Shown here in pieces: positions 52,265 through 64,000 of a stretch of DNA of 64,000 nt. The stretch is from Mytilus trossulus (Eukaryota > Mollusca > Bivalvia > Mytilida > Mytilidae), in contig NC_086382.1 of the NCBI RefSeq assembly GCF_036588685.1, forward strand, positions 76,729,999-76,793,998. The letters are read 5' to 3'. The notes under the pieces are model-generated. The model saw nothing but the letters and a program-made list of their open reading frames with translations, was not told the origin of the DNA and did no database searches. Every line of letters starts with the position of its first letter. Position 1 is the first letter of the stretch. The position numbers and the translations under genes are program-made.

Positions 52265-53035
52265 AACACTTTAAAAATACCTTGATGGTTAAAGATGATA
52301 TCACAAATAGGGTTTTTCTTTCAATAATTTTGCTGAAAATGTTTGGAAAAATGGAGAGAAAAATCTCCTTTTAAGAACATTGAAATAGCTATAAAACTAC
52401 CATAAAATTTACCTACAATTGATAATGATTGATTTATCAGTTGTTATGTCATATGGCACGTGTCAAAACGGTTCATTGATTTTTGGCATATCAAAAGAAA
52501 CGGGCACGTGCCTAAATAATGTTGAATATCTTGTTTATTTATGATTATTTTTCTATAAAATTTGAAATTTATGCATTAAATACCAATCTCTAATATAATA
52601 TGTAAAAATAATACACATAACAACACTCCTCCTAGTCCTTAGTGGCATTGTATAGTCCTTAGTGCACTAAGGAGTCCTTAGCAGTGTTAAGACGTACCGA
52701 CAATTCAAAGTTTATAGCATTTGTTTATGGTACTGTTTTCTTTAGGTGACATGTTTATTGCCTAATTAACACCTTTATGATGTTTTTTAATCTGTTGATC
52801 ACTTTATCATTGGTTAATTAGTGTTTACATAACGATTTACAGGGGTCAATGTTTACTTTGCAATTTCCTTCAATCCAGACTGTTTGTGACCTTCGTTTCT
52901 TCAGGCTTTAATTTTTTCAACTTTTTTAGAAAACTTAAATTCACAAATTTAAAAAACCCAAGAACATGTAAATATTGCTCAAACCACGAAAATTGATACC
53001 CACGAATTAAAGTACTTTCACAGTATTGCAATGTT

Positions 53036-53592
53036 AACATACTATATGAACCTTACTTCATACCAAAATTTTCAAATATGTACCCTATTGCTTGTAAGTA
53101 TAACACCAGCTGTGTCTAGTTTTAACCATTTATCAAATCTTTAAAACTAATAACAATTATCTAATCTCATGATTTGCGTTATTATTGAATAACAGTTAAT
53201 CAGAAATAGTTGGTTTGCAGAATGTTGTCCTTCTCTGTTCAGTAAAATGTAAGAAAAAATAATTTCTACAACAAACGTTACTTGTAAAAATAAAATACAG
53301 ATAAGATACATCATTAGATAGGATTTACTTTACTACAAGTTCTGACGAGTATAAACACATTCATTTTGAATCATAATCATAGAACATTGATTCCTTAGTA
53401 CATAGAAAAGACCTCATTTCAGTAGACCAATACTGTAGAGTCCTTGTTTTACATTTCCCCACATTTATTTTTATGATAAATTATCAAATGTTTACACTAA
53501 TAAAAATTATCTAATCTCATATAAGATGTATGTTGTAGATTATTATTGATAAACAGTTGGTGAAAGAAAGCTGCATATATTTCTTTCAATAT
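53036..53592 (+). promoter_or_regulatory. 5' flank of B-box gene copy 5
   Basis: About 380 bp (GGTTTGCAGAATGTTGTCCT to ATATATGGC) matches 48813-49192 before copy 4 closely (AGATACATCATTAGATAGGA). No promoter motif was identified. Confidence 0.55.
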
Positions 53593-54718
53593 ATGGCAAT
53601 GTCCCTACCACAAGGACAATGTCCGATACAATGTAAGTTATGTGAAGGAGACCCTAAAGTAAAATGGAAGTGTCTCGACTGTGACTTATTGATGTGTAGT
53701 AAATGTAAGAATAAAGTACATTCTAAATTCAAGTCGGAAAAAGTCCATAGAATCATTGATATAAAGGATGTTGGTCGACAATGCAAGGATGAAGAACAAC
53801 AAGACACAGAAATATCTGTACATCCAGAAGCAAGAGTAAGCAGTTCTCCAACTTATGTTAAACTTATAAACATTAAAGAATGCAAGACTAGAAAAGTGGA
53901 CATCAGTTTTTTGGCAGTATCCCTAGATGGTTCATTATGGATTGGTGATGGAGATATGGAGGAAGGTTTCCATCCCTTTACATCATATACAGCCCTACAG
54001 AATGTTAAACTTGTAGGGGATAAGGTGAAGGTTATTTCAAGTTTTAATCTGTGGGTATGGGATGTAGCTATTACTCCTAACAATGATATTCTACTGGCTA
54101 CAGAGGAACCAAGACTGAAGCAGATCAAAGCTGGATCTAATAAAGTCATTGACTCTGTATACTGTACAAAAAGGTATACTATTGTCAGAATTCATCTGAC
54201 TTTTAAGATGGCAAGGTGATAGTAGGTGGAGGTAAAGTGGTTGTTGTTATGGATACAGATGGTAAACATCTGAAAAGATATATAGAAGATAAGAACAATA
54301 GACCTTATTTGATGGATATATTCTGTCTATAACTAGTACCCTGAACGGTAATATTTTTGTGGCCCAGACACATCTTAATCCAAGAGTAGTTGTGTTAGGT
54401 AAAGGAGATGCCATCAATAATTACACAGTACATCCTTCTATCAACAGGCACAGCGCGTTCGTCCCACAGTCATTTATAACCACACCAATGGACAATGTTA
54501 TTGTGACTGATTATAGCAATCATACACTACATATACTGGACACCACTGGTCATCTACTAACCACCTATAATATCAAAGACATAGGTGTAGAATATCTAAG
54601 ATCCCTGGCCATAACAATGGAAGGAAACTTTGCAGTGTTATATATAGGATGTAATATGACATTCAAAGAAAGTTCTGACACCCGAAAGCTGTATATAATG
54701 AACATTATAGGATTTTAA
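53593..54718 (+). pseudogene. B-box / NHL-like gene, copy 5, frameshifted
   Basis: The B-box and first half (to KVIDSVYC) are intact. Near 54195 two extra T bases relative to copy 4 shift the frame into TGA at 54217-54219. Near 54305 one base is missing, giving a net +1 shift. The last blades (PRVVVLGKGDAINNY to LYIMNIIGF, to 54718) lie in a different frame. Either a recent pseudogene or assembly error; the first half would still encode a B-box and about two blades (209 residues). Confidence 0.85.
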
Positions 54719-55049
54719 TTCTGTGCCGTCAAAATCATTTAGATATTCTGTAACTGTAAATCAAACAAAGCAAAATAATCATAAAATCTAAAATATGATC
54801 TTGATGTAAAATGTTACCTGTATATATTAACCATGATAAATGTAACACATTACATAGATAAACATATATATATGTGTGAATGCTATCATTAAATGTTGTT
54901 TAAAGTATTGCTTCACTTTTTTTCATTATTATACAATATTAAATACACTTCAAAGTCCAAAAACCAAAAGATGAAGCAAGTCTTATGAATATAATAAGAT
55001 AACAACAACTGATACATAGCAAAAAGTCAAATAAAGACAATTGAGTATG

Positions 55050-55322
55050 CAGTATTATTGCCAAAGAGATAAGAGAGAGGCACAGGAAACCAAATGGACA
55101 TACAACTTGTACAAACTCATAAGTGAAAAAAAAAAAAATTGACAACATCATGGCTAAAAAATACAAGCACAAACAGACAAACAACAGAACACAATACACA
55201 TCATAGAAAACAAAAAACAAAAAACTAAACAATGTGAACCCCACCAAAAAACTTGGGGTGATCTCAGGTGCACGGAAGGGTATGCAGATCATCCTCAACA
55301 TGTTGCCTCCATCTTGTTATTA
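55050..55322 (-). mobile_element. Diverged retroelement-tail fragment
   Basis: TTATTGCCAAAGAGATAAGA, TGGCTAAAAAATACAAGCAC, GAACCCCACCAAAAAACTTG, GGTGATCTCAGGTGCACGGA: a diverged relative of the tails at 17261 and 38484. Confidence 0.6.
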
Positions 55323-55334
55323 TACTAATTAATT

Positions 55335-55583
55335 GTTGGTCTTTAAACACCACTTTTAAGGGTCACTTTTGCAAATGTTTTGAGCAGTTTTTATTGGTGG
55401 AGGAAGTCAGCGTCCCAAGGGAAAACCACTGAACTTTGAATGAAAAACTAACAATCCAAGTCAATTAAGATTAGATTTGAGTGCACCTGCAGGTTCAGGG
55501 TTCAAACTCACAACCCCAATATTTATTAGTTGGCTAGTTATTAAAGTAGTAGAACTTCTTAAACCACTTGGCCACCAAGGCTC
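55335..55583 (-). mobile_element. tRNA-derived SINE, copy 2
   Basis: On the minus strand it begins GGAGCCTTGGTGGCCAAGTG (A-box TGGCCAAGTGG), with the B-box region GTTGTGAGTTTGAACCCTG. Then comes the conserved central block CAAAGTTCAGTGGTTTTCCC ... CTTCCTCCACCAATAAAAAC. The head resembles a Leu or Ser tRNA. The B-box (GTTTGAACC) is better kept than in copy 1. Confidence 0.75.
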
Positions 55584-55669
55584 CTTTTTTAATATTAACT
55601 GGGAATTAACACAGGGGAAAACTGGAGGTTTAGACAAGAATTCATCAATATTGACATCATGTAACTGAA

Positions 55670-57000
55670 AAGTTTAGTTGCAAAGTTCTGGTTTGTTACA
55701 GGTATAAGAAATGAAAGATACACACTGATCTTTGAAATAGGGTTGTATTCTATATATTATATTGTAAATATTTTTATTAAATCTTTATGCGATTGCATAA
55801 TGGGAGATTGATAACTTCAATAGTTAAGCAAACATTATTGATTAATGGAGTTCAAACTATGGGAGGAATTCACACATTAACAGTTGTCATGCAAAAGTTT
55901 TTCTTTGTATTACAAGTAAGCCAGAAAAAGCACTTAAGAAGTTTTAGTCAAATTCTTTAATTTAGAAAAAGATCTATCATGATTATAGTGTCAATAATAG
56001 GGAGATGAACAATTCAATAAGATTTAAGTATTACGTGTTTTAGTAACTCAGTTGTTAATAGACAGTTGCACAACATGAAAAAATGGCTGAATCTATTTAT
56101 CAGTAATTACAAATAAACAACACAGTTTTATCTGATGAAACATGTATACAAACATAACAATATACAGATTAGATACATCATTGCATGATCTTACATAGGA
56201 ATAACTTTACTAAGGCCGTGTTCACATTGACCTACACTCGGTATTGTATCAGTGTAATTCACACATAACTAAACACAATTACGTTCCCATTGATAAAACT
56301 CAATGTTTGCATGTAGTTTAAATCATGTTTCGTCTACATGCAGTCGATAGTCAATGTAGGGGCCTTGACGTGTGGGTTAAGTATCATACACAACAATAGG
56401 TATTTAGAACATGAATTTTACCGTGGAAGAAACGTTTTGGAATAAAATTGATATTCAACAGTAATAATGTATTAATAAAGTTCTTAACAGACATATTTGT
56501 CTAAACTTGATACATTTATTTGTTATAAAAGATAAACTGTAAGAAGCTTGATTAAACCCTGATCAAGAATCAAAGCATCATCATTGCCGAAATCATGATT
56601 CATTTGAAATGGTCTACCCGAATAGACTGGACGTACACAAAAATATTTGCAGCACTTAAGAAAAGTGTGCAGTAAATTGTATATTGTTTGAGTAGTATTT
56701 CAGATCCGTTAAAATACACTTAGAAATGATAATCAAAAAAAAAACATTAACCCACCACCTTTTTGCCAAATACTCCTTGGAGAAGTAATGCCTTTTGAAA
56801 CAAACAGAACATATAGAAATGAAGTGATCCTTAACATTTCAATATGTTTCCGTCTATAAGTACGCTGCTACAGTCTTCGTTTTTTAATGCGTATTTGAGA
56901 CATCTTTAGTATCTTTGAATTACTGCAAATCATCTAAATGGATTTCATAAAGGAGCGGTACCTTTCCAATTACTATTTATAATACCCATAAAACAAATGT
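55670..57000. other. Intergenic DNA, no gene recognised
   Basis: AT-rich. The only structure noted is a segment at about 56213-56385 (GGCCGTGTTCACATTGACCT ... GTCAATGTAGGGGCCTTGAC) that may be a degraded inverted-repeat element. Confidence 0.4.
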
Positions 57001-58637
57001 AAATGTGTATTATGATGTCTGTGTTCTTGCTAGAATTGAATGGCATAGGTGCACACTTTAGATGAAAGGTAAATTAGTGAGGTTACTTGTCTGAAAAAGC
57101 AACAAACTGGATCATGGTTGTTAAGGGAAAAAATGAAATAAAACAAAAATTATGGCATCTAATTGGGGTTGCTCTTTTTCTAGAAGTTAAATGTTTATAT
57201 TGCATCAAAAAGTATGTTTTTCCCTTTAAAAATCAAAATAGCATAGTACAGGGCTGTATGAACAAAGGTGTGGATAGGAATGCCAGACAGGACCTGTCCC
57301 CTCTATTTTGGGCTATTTACGACACTTACCGGGTATACTTATAAAGAATAGACTATTTTCATATTTATGACTTGATTCCGGATTATATAAATTTATTGCT
57401 AAACATTTTCTTAACACATCAAAATCATAAGAAAACAGCAATGTTTCCCTCATATTACACCTATTATGTTTGATTTTACTTATTTTGATTGCTCTTGCTT
57501 GACTGAGTACCAGGATTTCCAACCACAGAAAAGGTAATCTGTTGAAAAATTATATTATTTAGAATCAAGTCAGGAATATGAAAATATTCTATTAAATAAT
57601 CACTGTGGTATAAGATTTCCATTTTCTATTGGATTGTACAGAATTGTTGTTGTGATTAATTTAAAGATTAGAAGTGGTTGCAAATGAGGCGACTTTCTAT
57701 CTGGTTTGATACGATAGAAGTTGTTTTCTCTAATTCTTACTTGATTTATCCCTTTCATGACCTGATTTTCTTTTTTTAATCAATGTGTGGTTTATTTGAT
57801 TTCAGTTTTCATTGGTCAAATTTTATTGCTTTCCTCTGAAATTCCTATCAACCTTTACCTCAAGAAAAAGGCAACCATCCTTGATGGTGTCACTAAGAAG
57901 AAACACATCTATTTGCAGGTTGTTCAAAAAGAAAGATTAAGATTGTCCGCATATCGTCTAAAAATTTATTAGATTAACAGACTAAGTACCTTGCCTGTCG
58001 GATAGAATGTACACTTTACACCACATATAGTTGATCTATTGAATATCTGAGAAATGGACCTCAACATGTAACTTAAATCTTAACCAAATGTAACTGTCAT
58101 GATTAAATGATGTACCAACTATCAAATCAAAATCATTAAGCATGTCAAAGAAAGTGTGGAAAACTGATTATTTGAATGAATTTTTGAAGTCCAAACACCA
58201 TAAATCTGCACAAAATCATCAGACTGGAACAAAATTACATTTGATTTGTAAATTGTAATGAAAAACAATATTCTAACTATTGAATTATTTAGTAACATCT
58301 TCAAGCATGACAAGAAAATGTGCAGAAAACTGAATATTGGAGTGAATTTGCCAAGTCCAAGGACTATAACTCTGCACAAAATATCAAACCAGAACAAAAT
58401 TCAGAGTTGATCTGTAACTTGTCCATATAAATCATGTTAGTAAATATCAAAACCATATCTTCAAGCACAAAGAAAAATAGTGTGAAAAACAGATTTGCCT
58501 GACTGACCTGATGGACAAACATTCAGAGTGCAAACCTAAAGTCCTCTTTGACTTCGTTGGTAGGTGACTTAAAAAAAGATGTGGGATATACATACCAATG
58601 AGGCAGCAACCCATCAACGACTATATTTAAGTGTAAC

Positions 58638-58721
58638 CTTCCTGTGGGCTTCATATACCACATGCTTCAATAATAATAAACCTCCAAAAAGCATGTTATT
58701 GGTAACTATGACAACACATTT
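58638..58721 (-). CDS. Putative 84-nt coding exon of an unknown gene (copy B)
   Basis: Minus strand: TCTAACAG, 28 codons (KCVVIVTNNMLFGGLLLL, then KHVVYEAHRK), then GTTACA. Compared with copy A it has two extra Leu codons and Phe-to-Val. The donor (GTTACA) is weaker than in copy A. Confidence 0.45.
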
Positions 58722-59887
58722 CTGTTAGATTGTTTTATTGAACCTAGCATATAATGGAATGGCAGTGTACAAATGATAAAACATAACAAAAACATTGCAA
58801 ATACAATAAAATAAGGATTCAAGATTCATGATTTATGAGTAAAACGACCATACATAATTATTTAATAGATTCTGTATTATTTTAATTTCAAGGCAATTTT
58901 CTGATATCTTGATTTAAGTGATAAAATGTTAACCTAATACAAAATTTTAAGGTCAGCTAAAGGAAAATTCTGAAAAGTATTAAACACTTTTACATCTCTA
59001 ACTTTTTCTGATTTTTTTCAATAATTTTAAGAAAAAAACTGTGATTTTAAAATGAAAATCATCAAAAACTATTTTATGTAAATTAACAGAATATGAGAGA
59101 AACAACATGTTGAACATAACAACCATAATAATCAGCACATGTAATATATAAGGGCTATTCCATTAAAACAGATGTGGGATGGTAGGACAGGACATTTTTT
59201 TTGGATAATGGTACACATCTTCTGATTGGCTGACAATGTGCTGTCTATCAGCTCATAGACGTACTTTTGTACTGTGACTGTGGTTATTCATGTTTTTTAG
59301 AATTAAATTATAAATAATGACCGTTACATTTTTTCTGCCTATTAAATAACGATATTTTGATCTCCATAGACAGAGAAAGTATTACAGTCATTCCTTAAGT
59401 ATAGTTATTTCCTTACTATCCTCCCACATCTTTCTTAATGGCATTGCCCAAATGAAAATGATGATTTAAAACTTATGTATACTATCATATAAATGTTTAA
59501 GGTGGTACCAAACACCTTGAGTAAAATTAATTTGGCCCGTTTAATTTTCAAAAAATTTGGACAAAATATATACTTTGACCCTTTGACGAAAAAATAAAAA
59601 TTTACAAAACCTTGAAGCGCACTTTCTTTGAAATATTTCGTTTGATATATAATAGCAGTTTGACAAACACTAATTTTGATCATTGAGAAGCTTAATATTT
59701 CCATAACAATACAATGGATTAAAACGTTTAGCTGACTTTACCGAGTTATCTCCCTGTAGTGTTAGGTACCAACTTAAATACTAAATTTTTCACTAAGAAG
59801 TGCAATACACAAATTATATCATCTACTACAGCACTTATTACCCTGATTCACTTAATTGTAATTTATCAACAGACAATTTAACAATTC

Positions 59888-59940
59888 CTCGTGGATAGTT
59901 GTCCAATTTGCAATTATACCACATCTCCTTATGTCTATAG
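59888..59940 (-). repeat. Dispersed repeat R1 (short fragment, copy B)
   Basis: Paralogue of the fragment at 16228-16282 (GTGGATAGTTGTCCAATTTG). Confidence 0.65.
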
Positions 59941-60470
59941 AACAAAACTAATCATGAAAGGCTTCAGTTATAAATTCAAAAACAAATACTGAGGGGTAGG
60001 GGTGGGGGAAATATTTCTACAAAATTTGAAAGCTATATTCTTTAAAACTGTTTAAAAGCACTCCTACAATACATTAAAAATATATTGGAAACTTAAAATA
60101 ACTCATATAAAGGCTTAAATGAAGAAAACAACTTTTGCCAGACTGACAATATGGCACTCACATGATATTATAAACATTTAGTAAAAAAAGGATCTTTAGC
60201 AGACAAAGCACTGGTATGCATAATAAAATCTTTACAAAATAACAAAGAACAATATGGAACCATATAGATCTAAATAGCAATAACAATAACAGAATAGTAA
60301 CCGCCAATATAACTTACACAATTATTACCTCCAATATATAAATCACAATATAAATAACATCCATGTTAAGAAGAAAAAGCAGGAACAACTTGAAGAGCAT
60401 TAGCATGAGTCTTTATCAAAAATTTACTCATTCGCCAAATATATTTACAATAAATACCCTAAAAATATAA

Positions 60471-60853
60471 ATATAGATTCTTACATTGATACCAGTGGAT
60501 TATCGGATTTATCCAATAGAGATAGTTAAATTATCAATTTTAAAGTCCGAGCCGCCTCTCGATTGGATAAATCCGATAATCCACGAGTAACTATGTAAGA
60601 ATCTGTTTCTCTAATGATTAAAAAGACATTTTCTTTTTTAGTTAACCGAAAATCCCCTTCGAGTGCCTTTCACATTGCACGAGGTTGTCAATTTCATTAA
60701 CACCTGTTATCATATTTTGATTCATTCAGTTACCTAAAAAGGTCATGACCCTCAAAATCATCCAATGATCTTTTGAGATCACCAGCAACCACATGTTGAT
60801 TAATTTTTTTTATATGGGTTCGGAAAGCGATAAATTTCCATAGAGTTTGAGAA
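60471..60853. mobile_element. 383-bp insertion with a 130-bp hairpin, specific to copy B
   Basis: Copy A reads AAAAATATAAGTATTTTTAT; here 383 bp are inserted in the middle. The left part (60475-60604) is an inverted repeat: AGATTCTTACATTGATACCA, GGATTATCGGATTTATCCAA and their mirror images. It lies in the presumed intron directly downstream of the 56-nt exon. Confidence 0.75.
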
Positions 60854-60870
60854 GTATTTTTATCACTCAC

Positions 60871-60926
60871 ATGGTATTTAAGGGCTGCTTCATACATAAT
60901 AGCCACAAATGGAAGGCGCTTCAAAT
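60871..60926 (-). CDS. Putative 56-nt coding exon of an unknown gene (copy B)
   Basis: Identical over all 56 nt to the exon at 16826-16881, with the same GTGAGT donor. The insertion at 60471-60853 begins about 17 bp into the intron and leaves the splice site untouched. Confidence 0.5.
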
Positions 60927-61305
60927 CTATCTATATGTTTTTAATTGATACAGTGGAAGAGTATAAGTAATTTTTAACAGATGGTTACCCCATTTCAAAG
61001 TGACTTCCCTTGATACAATGTATATTTTATGGAAAAATTGTAAACATAAAAATAAAATTACTTTTAACTAACTATTCTGTAAACTTTGATAAAAATAAGG
61101 CCTGGTGATTTGTTATGTGTAAAGTTCTAAAAACTGAATTCCTCCGTCAGATGAAAGTCTATTCAAACAAACCTGTACCCAACCCAACCAGATTCATTTA
61201 AATTTATTTATCCAGTTAAACCATTCAAAACTAACATTTTTCACAACATGATTTGCCATCTGTTAACAATTTATCACACTCCAAATACAACCATTGGATT
61301 CCTAT

Positions 61306-61650
61306 AAAAGAGGGACGAAAGATACCAAAGGGACAGTCAAACTCATAAATCGAAAACAAACTGACAACGCCATGGCTAAAAATGAAAAAGACAAACAGAA
61401 AAACAATAGTACACATGACACAACATAGAAAACTAAAGCATAAACAACACAAACCCCACCTTAAACTAGGGGTGATCTCAGGTGCTCCAGAAGGGTAAGC
61501 AGATCCTGCTCCACATGCGGCACCCGTCGTGTTGCTTATGTGATTCCAAATCCGGTAAATAGTCTTATTCGGTAGGTCAAATTCATTAAAGGGAAGGGGA
61601 TTGTACTTATGATGCAAGGAACATATCAGATATCATTTGTGAAAGATATA
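61306..61650 (-). mobile_element. 5'-truncated Penelope-like element tail (copy B)
   Basis: Paralogue of 17261-17600 with a few substitutions (for example GGTGCTCCAGAAGGGTAAGC). Confidence 0.75.
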
Positions 61651-62617
61651 AATGATGAAAGTCTTTTCATGAAAACGGATAAATACAAATAAACTGTGTG
61701 CTCAAAAAATCATCCCTTTCTTAAATTAGATAATTAGTCGATCAACCATTCCGATAAACATGTACAATGGCAATAAAAAAGGTTTTACATAAAAATAATG
61801 ACAAAGATTACATCATATCAATTGGACCAATGGTTTCACAGAAGATTTTTTTTTTAATTTAAAAAAAACCAGTAAATGTCAAATAATGGCAAGTATTACA
61901 GCTAAAATTACATATTTCTTTATAAAAAAGAAAAAAATGCCATATTAATGTTTTTAAACCTTTTAGTGCTAAAAACCAGAAATATGTGTGAGAAAAATGT
62001 TTGGTGAAAATTGCATATAACAGAGGTAAAAGGCACATAGAAAGCAAGCAATATATACAATGTTTGTAAACACTAGCAAATTTCAAGGGATCTGAAACTG
62101 AAAAATAGCAGTATTCTGCAGATGTTTTGATAAATTAAAATAGGTTATAAGATTGTATCAATATATCTTTGAAAATAAATACAGAATAGAAACTTTCACT
62201 GTTATTTCTAAAAAAAAATAAACAAAAGGTGAAAAGTAATCAAATTTCAAAGAGAGGCTTACAGCGGTAGGATGTTATTAACCAGAAAATATGAACAAGT
62301 TGCATAACATAGACAGCTTTTGAGAAAAACACCCAGCTATACACTTATAATGTACAAATACATTCATATGACATTAAAACACAGAAGCCAAATAATTTAA
62401 ACATAAAAGCCCTATAAATAATAAAATAAGATCTAGAGAAACATATAATCTCTTCACATGTATTTTTATAAAAAAGAAAAGAAATACCATAAGAATATCT
62501 TCTCATAATTACAACTTACTCAAACACTATATATCACTTTAAAATCATCATTTCATTCTAAAAAATTTAAGGGTTCCTCGGAACCCAGTGTCTAGCCTAC
62601 TTTTGCTGTTAGTCCCA

Positions 62618-63273
62618 AAAAAAATCTAGGAAAAGATTATTAAAAATATCCTCTAGATACTATCTTTTGATTAAAAGAAGCTGCTGTCCAAGTTTGGTAA
62701 AAATCCAAGATGGTTAATGAAACTTATACATGTTTTAAAAACTTCAACTGCAGACTGTCTTTGTTTTAAAAAAGACTGCATGTAATGGCAACTAGGTGCA
62801 TTTATAAGTAAAATACAGAAAAATAGAAAATAATTTTTTACAAATTTCTTTCTAGATACTAGCTCTTGACCATAAATAAGCATCTGTCCAAGTTTGGTTC
62901 AAATCCAGGAAGTTTAAGAAATTTCTTAAAATTTGAAAAACATTAAACCACAGAGTGAATATTTGTGGAAACCGCCGCTGCCGTTGACGGGATGTAGGAT
63001 AGCCATGTCTCATTATTGCAACAAAAGACATAGGCTTGACAAAAATGAAGATTACAGATAACTATATTTCACTTTCTTGTCAAAATCCATTTTGTTTCAT
63101 AACATGTGTTATATATCTGCTAATTCAGATATGTGTGTAGCATTTATTATTTTGATTGCTGGCCAATCAACACAAATGACAGATAAAATTGTTGTGATTT
63201 TAGGAAATACTGAACACACATAATACTAAAAGTTTAATTTGTGTGTCAGTGTGAAATTTACCCATAGCTAGTC
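62618..63273. repeat. Segmental duplication, copy B (second block)
   Basis: Counterpart of 20205-20832. Just before it, at about 62568-62617, lies GGGTTCCTCGGAACCC, a 16-bp palindrome followed by AGTGTCTAGCCTACTTTTGC, probably the end of a repeat element. Confidence 0.8.
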
Positions 63274-63294
63274 TTGCATTAATTTAGAACTTAA

Positions 63295-63698
63295 TATGGG
63301 GATGAAGTCCCTAATAACGGTAGACAAATCAATAAAAAAAATCTAAAATTTCGGGAAAATTTCCCGAATTTTTCATTCTACTAATGAACTCAAAATCATT
63401 AACTTTTTTTTCAGATCTACTTCCGTTTCTGATCTTGTTTGCATGAGACTTTGAATAAAATCTATATTTATCAACATATAAACAAACATAGGAAGGAATT
63501 CAACACCCAATCATTTTTAATAATTGTTTGAAATGAAAAAAAACGTTACCTGGATACCAGCGTTTCTTTGTTTACATTGAAAATAACGTCACAACTAAAT
63601 CCCTAACAACAGAACCGATATCGGAAACATTATGATATTTCCATTTCTTTTATCAACATGATTGAATTTTTAAAAAAAAAGACAGACTTCGTCCCCAT
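63295..63698. mobile_element. Inverted-repeat element with ATGGGGAYGAAGTC tips
   Basis: The left tip ATGGGGATGAAGTCCCT and right tip AGACTTCGTCCCCAT are inverted. An internal perfect palindrome (TTCGGGAAAATTTCCCGAA) sits near 63350-63370. No coding capacity. Confidence 0.6.
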
Positions 63699-64000
63699 TC
63701 ACAGGTAATGCCTGCCTCATATTATTTTGTACAGTAATCTATCTAATTCTGACAACTATATGGTGACCTTGAGATGTCTTTCTTATTGTGTTGTATTGTC
63801 AAATTGCTGCCTTATTGAAACATAAACAATGCCTGGTTTCATTTATACTGAGCATATAAAAATGATACATATAAATAACACTGATCAGAGGGTCTGAATA
63901 GGGTGCTAAAATACAAAACAAAGGAGAAAAATGGCCTAAGTAACAAACAATGAAGACCCCAGTTTCGACCCTGATGTACAGCATTAAATAATTACAAAAT

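Larger units (their letters stand above)
50345..53035. repeat. Duplicated intergenic block, copy 2
   Basis: Counterpart of 42846-45177. It is about 360 bp longer, mainly because its pearl-like element has two more core repeats; there are also small indels such as 52704-52730. Confidence 0.9.
57005..62560. repeat. Segmental duplication, copy B (main block)
   Basis: Counterpart of 13330-18541. It lacks the 59-bp minisatellite; 'CATTGCCCAAATGAAAATG' near 59442 spans the site. It carries extra DNA at about 57065-57980 and 60471-60853. Confidence 0.9.

Noticed and set aside
54939..55301. 120-codon minus-strand frame rich in Phe, Leu and Val
   Set aside because: It overlaps a retroelement-tail fragment; similar frames arise from the same repeat at 17186-17478 and 61231-61617.
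55335..55583. A functional tRNA gene
   Set aside because: The A- and B-box-like motifs are part of a SINE head; the acceptor stem does not pair and the sequence continues into the SINE central domain.
57787..57972. 61-codon plus-strand frame
   Set aside because: No start context, no homology recognised, and it lies in DNA specific to copy B of the segmental duplication.

Overview
This is a piece of a eukaryotic nuclear genome and almost certainly comes from a bivalve mollusc; a mussel of the genus Mytilus is my best guess. It is AT-rich with long introns and GT-AG splice sites. It is packed with repeats, including bivalve 'pearl'-type elements (about 168-bp core repeats plus an ACTG/ACGG microsatellite), tRNA-derived SINEs, Penelope-like retroelement pieces and several families of inverted-repeat elements. 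Nothing looks prokaryotic: there are no operons and no CRISPR array.

Layout. 1-118 (-) is the first coding exon of a probable ankyrin-repeat protein, head to head with APEX1. 871-12376 (+) is a complete seven-exon APEX1 (AP endonuclease) gene of 322 codons. Its introns hold a hAT-like element with a perfect 8-bp target duplication, a fold-back element, two pearl elements and a 29-copy, 57-bp array grown out of the end of exon 2. 13.3-20.8 kb and 57.0-63.3 kb are two copies of one segmental duplication; each carries two short conserved putative coding exons on the minus strand. 20.96-21.96 kb is a G-tract minisatellite. 22989-32899 (-) holds eight phase-consistent exons of a divergent pseudokinase gene whose ends were not found. 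34.5-54.7 kb holds five tandem copies of a single-exon B-box/beta-propeller (NHL-like, TRIM-related, RING-less) gene: two intact and three broken. Between them lie a duplicated 2.3-2.7-kb intergenic block, a dead Penelope-like retroelement and many small insertions.

The most striking observation is that in two unrelated genes the 3' end of an exon, together with its 5' splice site, has been tandemly copied into the downstream intron. This happened at APEX1 exon 2 (57 bp, 29 copies) and at pseudokinase exons at 32.7 kb (117 bp, 27 copies) and 25.8 kb (115 bp, 6 copies). Single or double copies occur at 28.8 kb, 24.1 kb and APEX1 exon 3. In the three arrays every unit has the form [exon end] GT...AG, so each array is a string of duplicated splice sites. 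Some copies would keep the reading frame if used as alternative exons or donors. This resembles the starting material of the tandem-duplication model of intron gain, seen repeatedly in one window.

Limits: no alignment or database search was run. Exon structures come from reading frames, splice dinucleotides and phase agreement. Repeat family names are by recognition.
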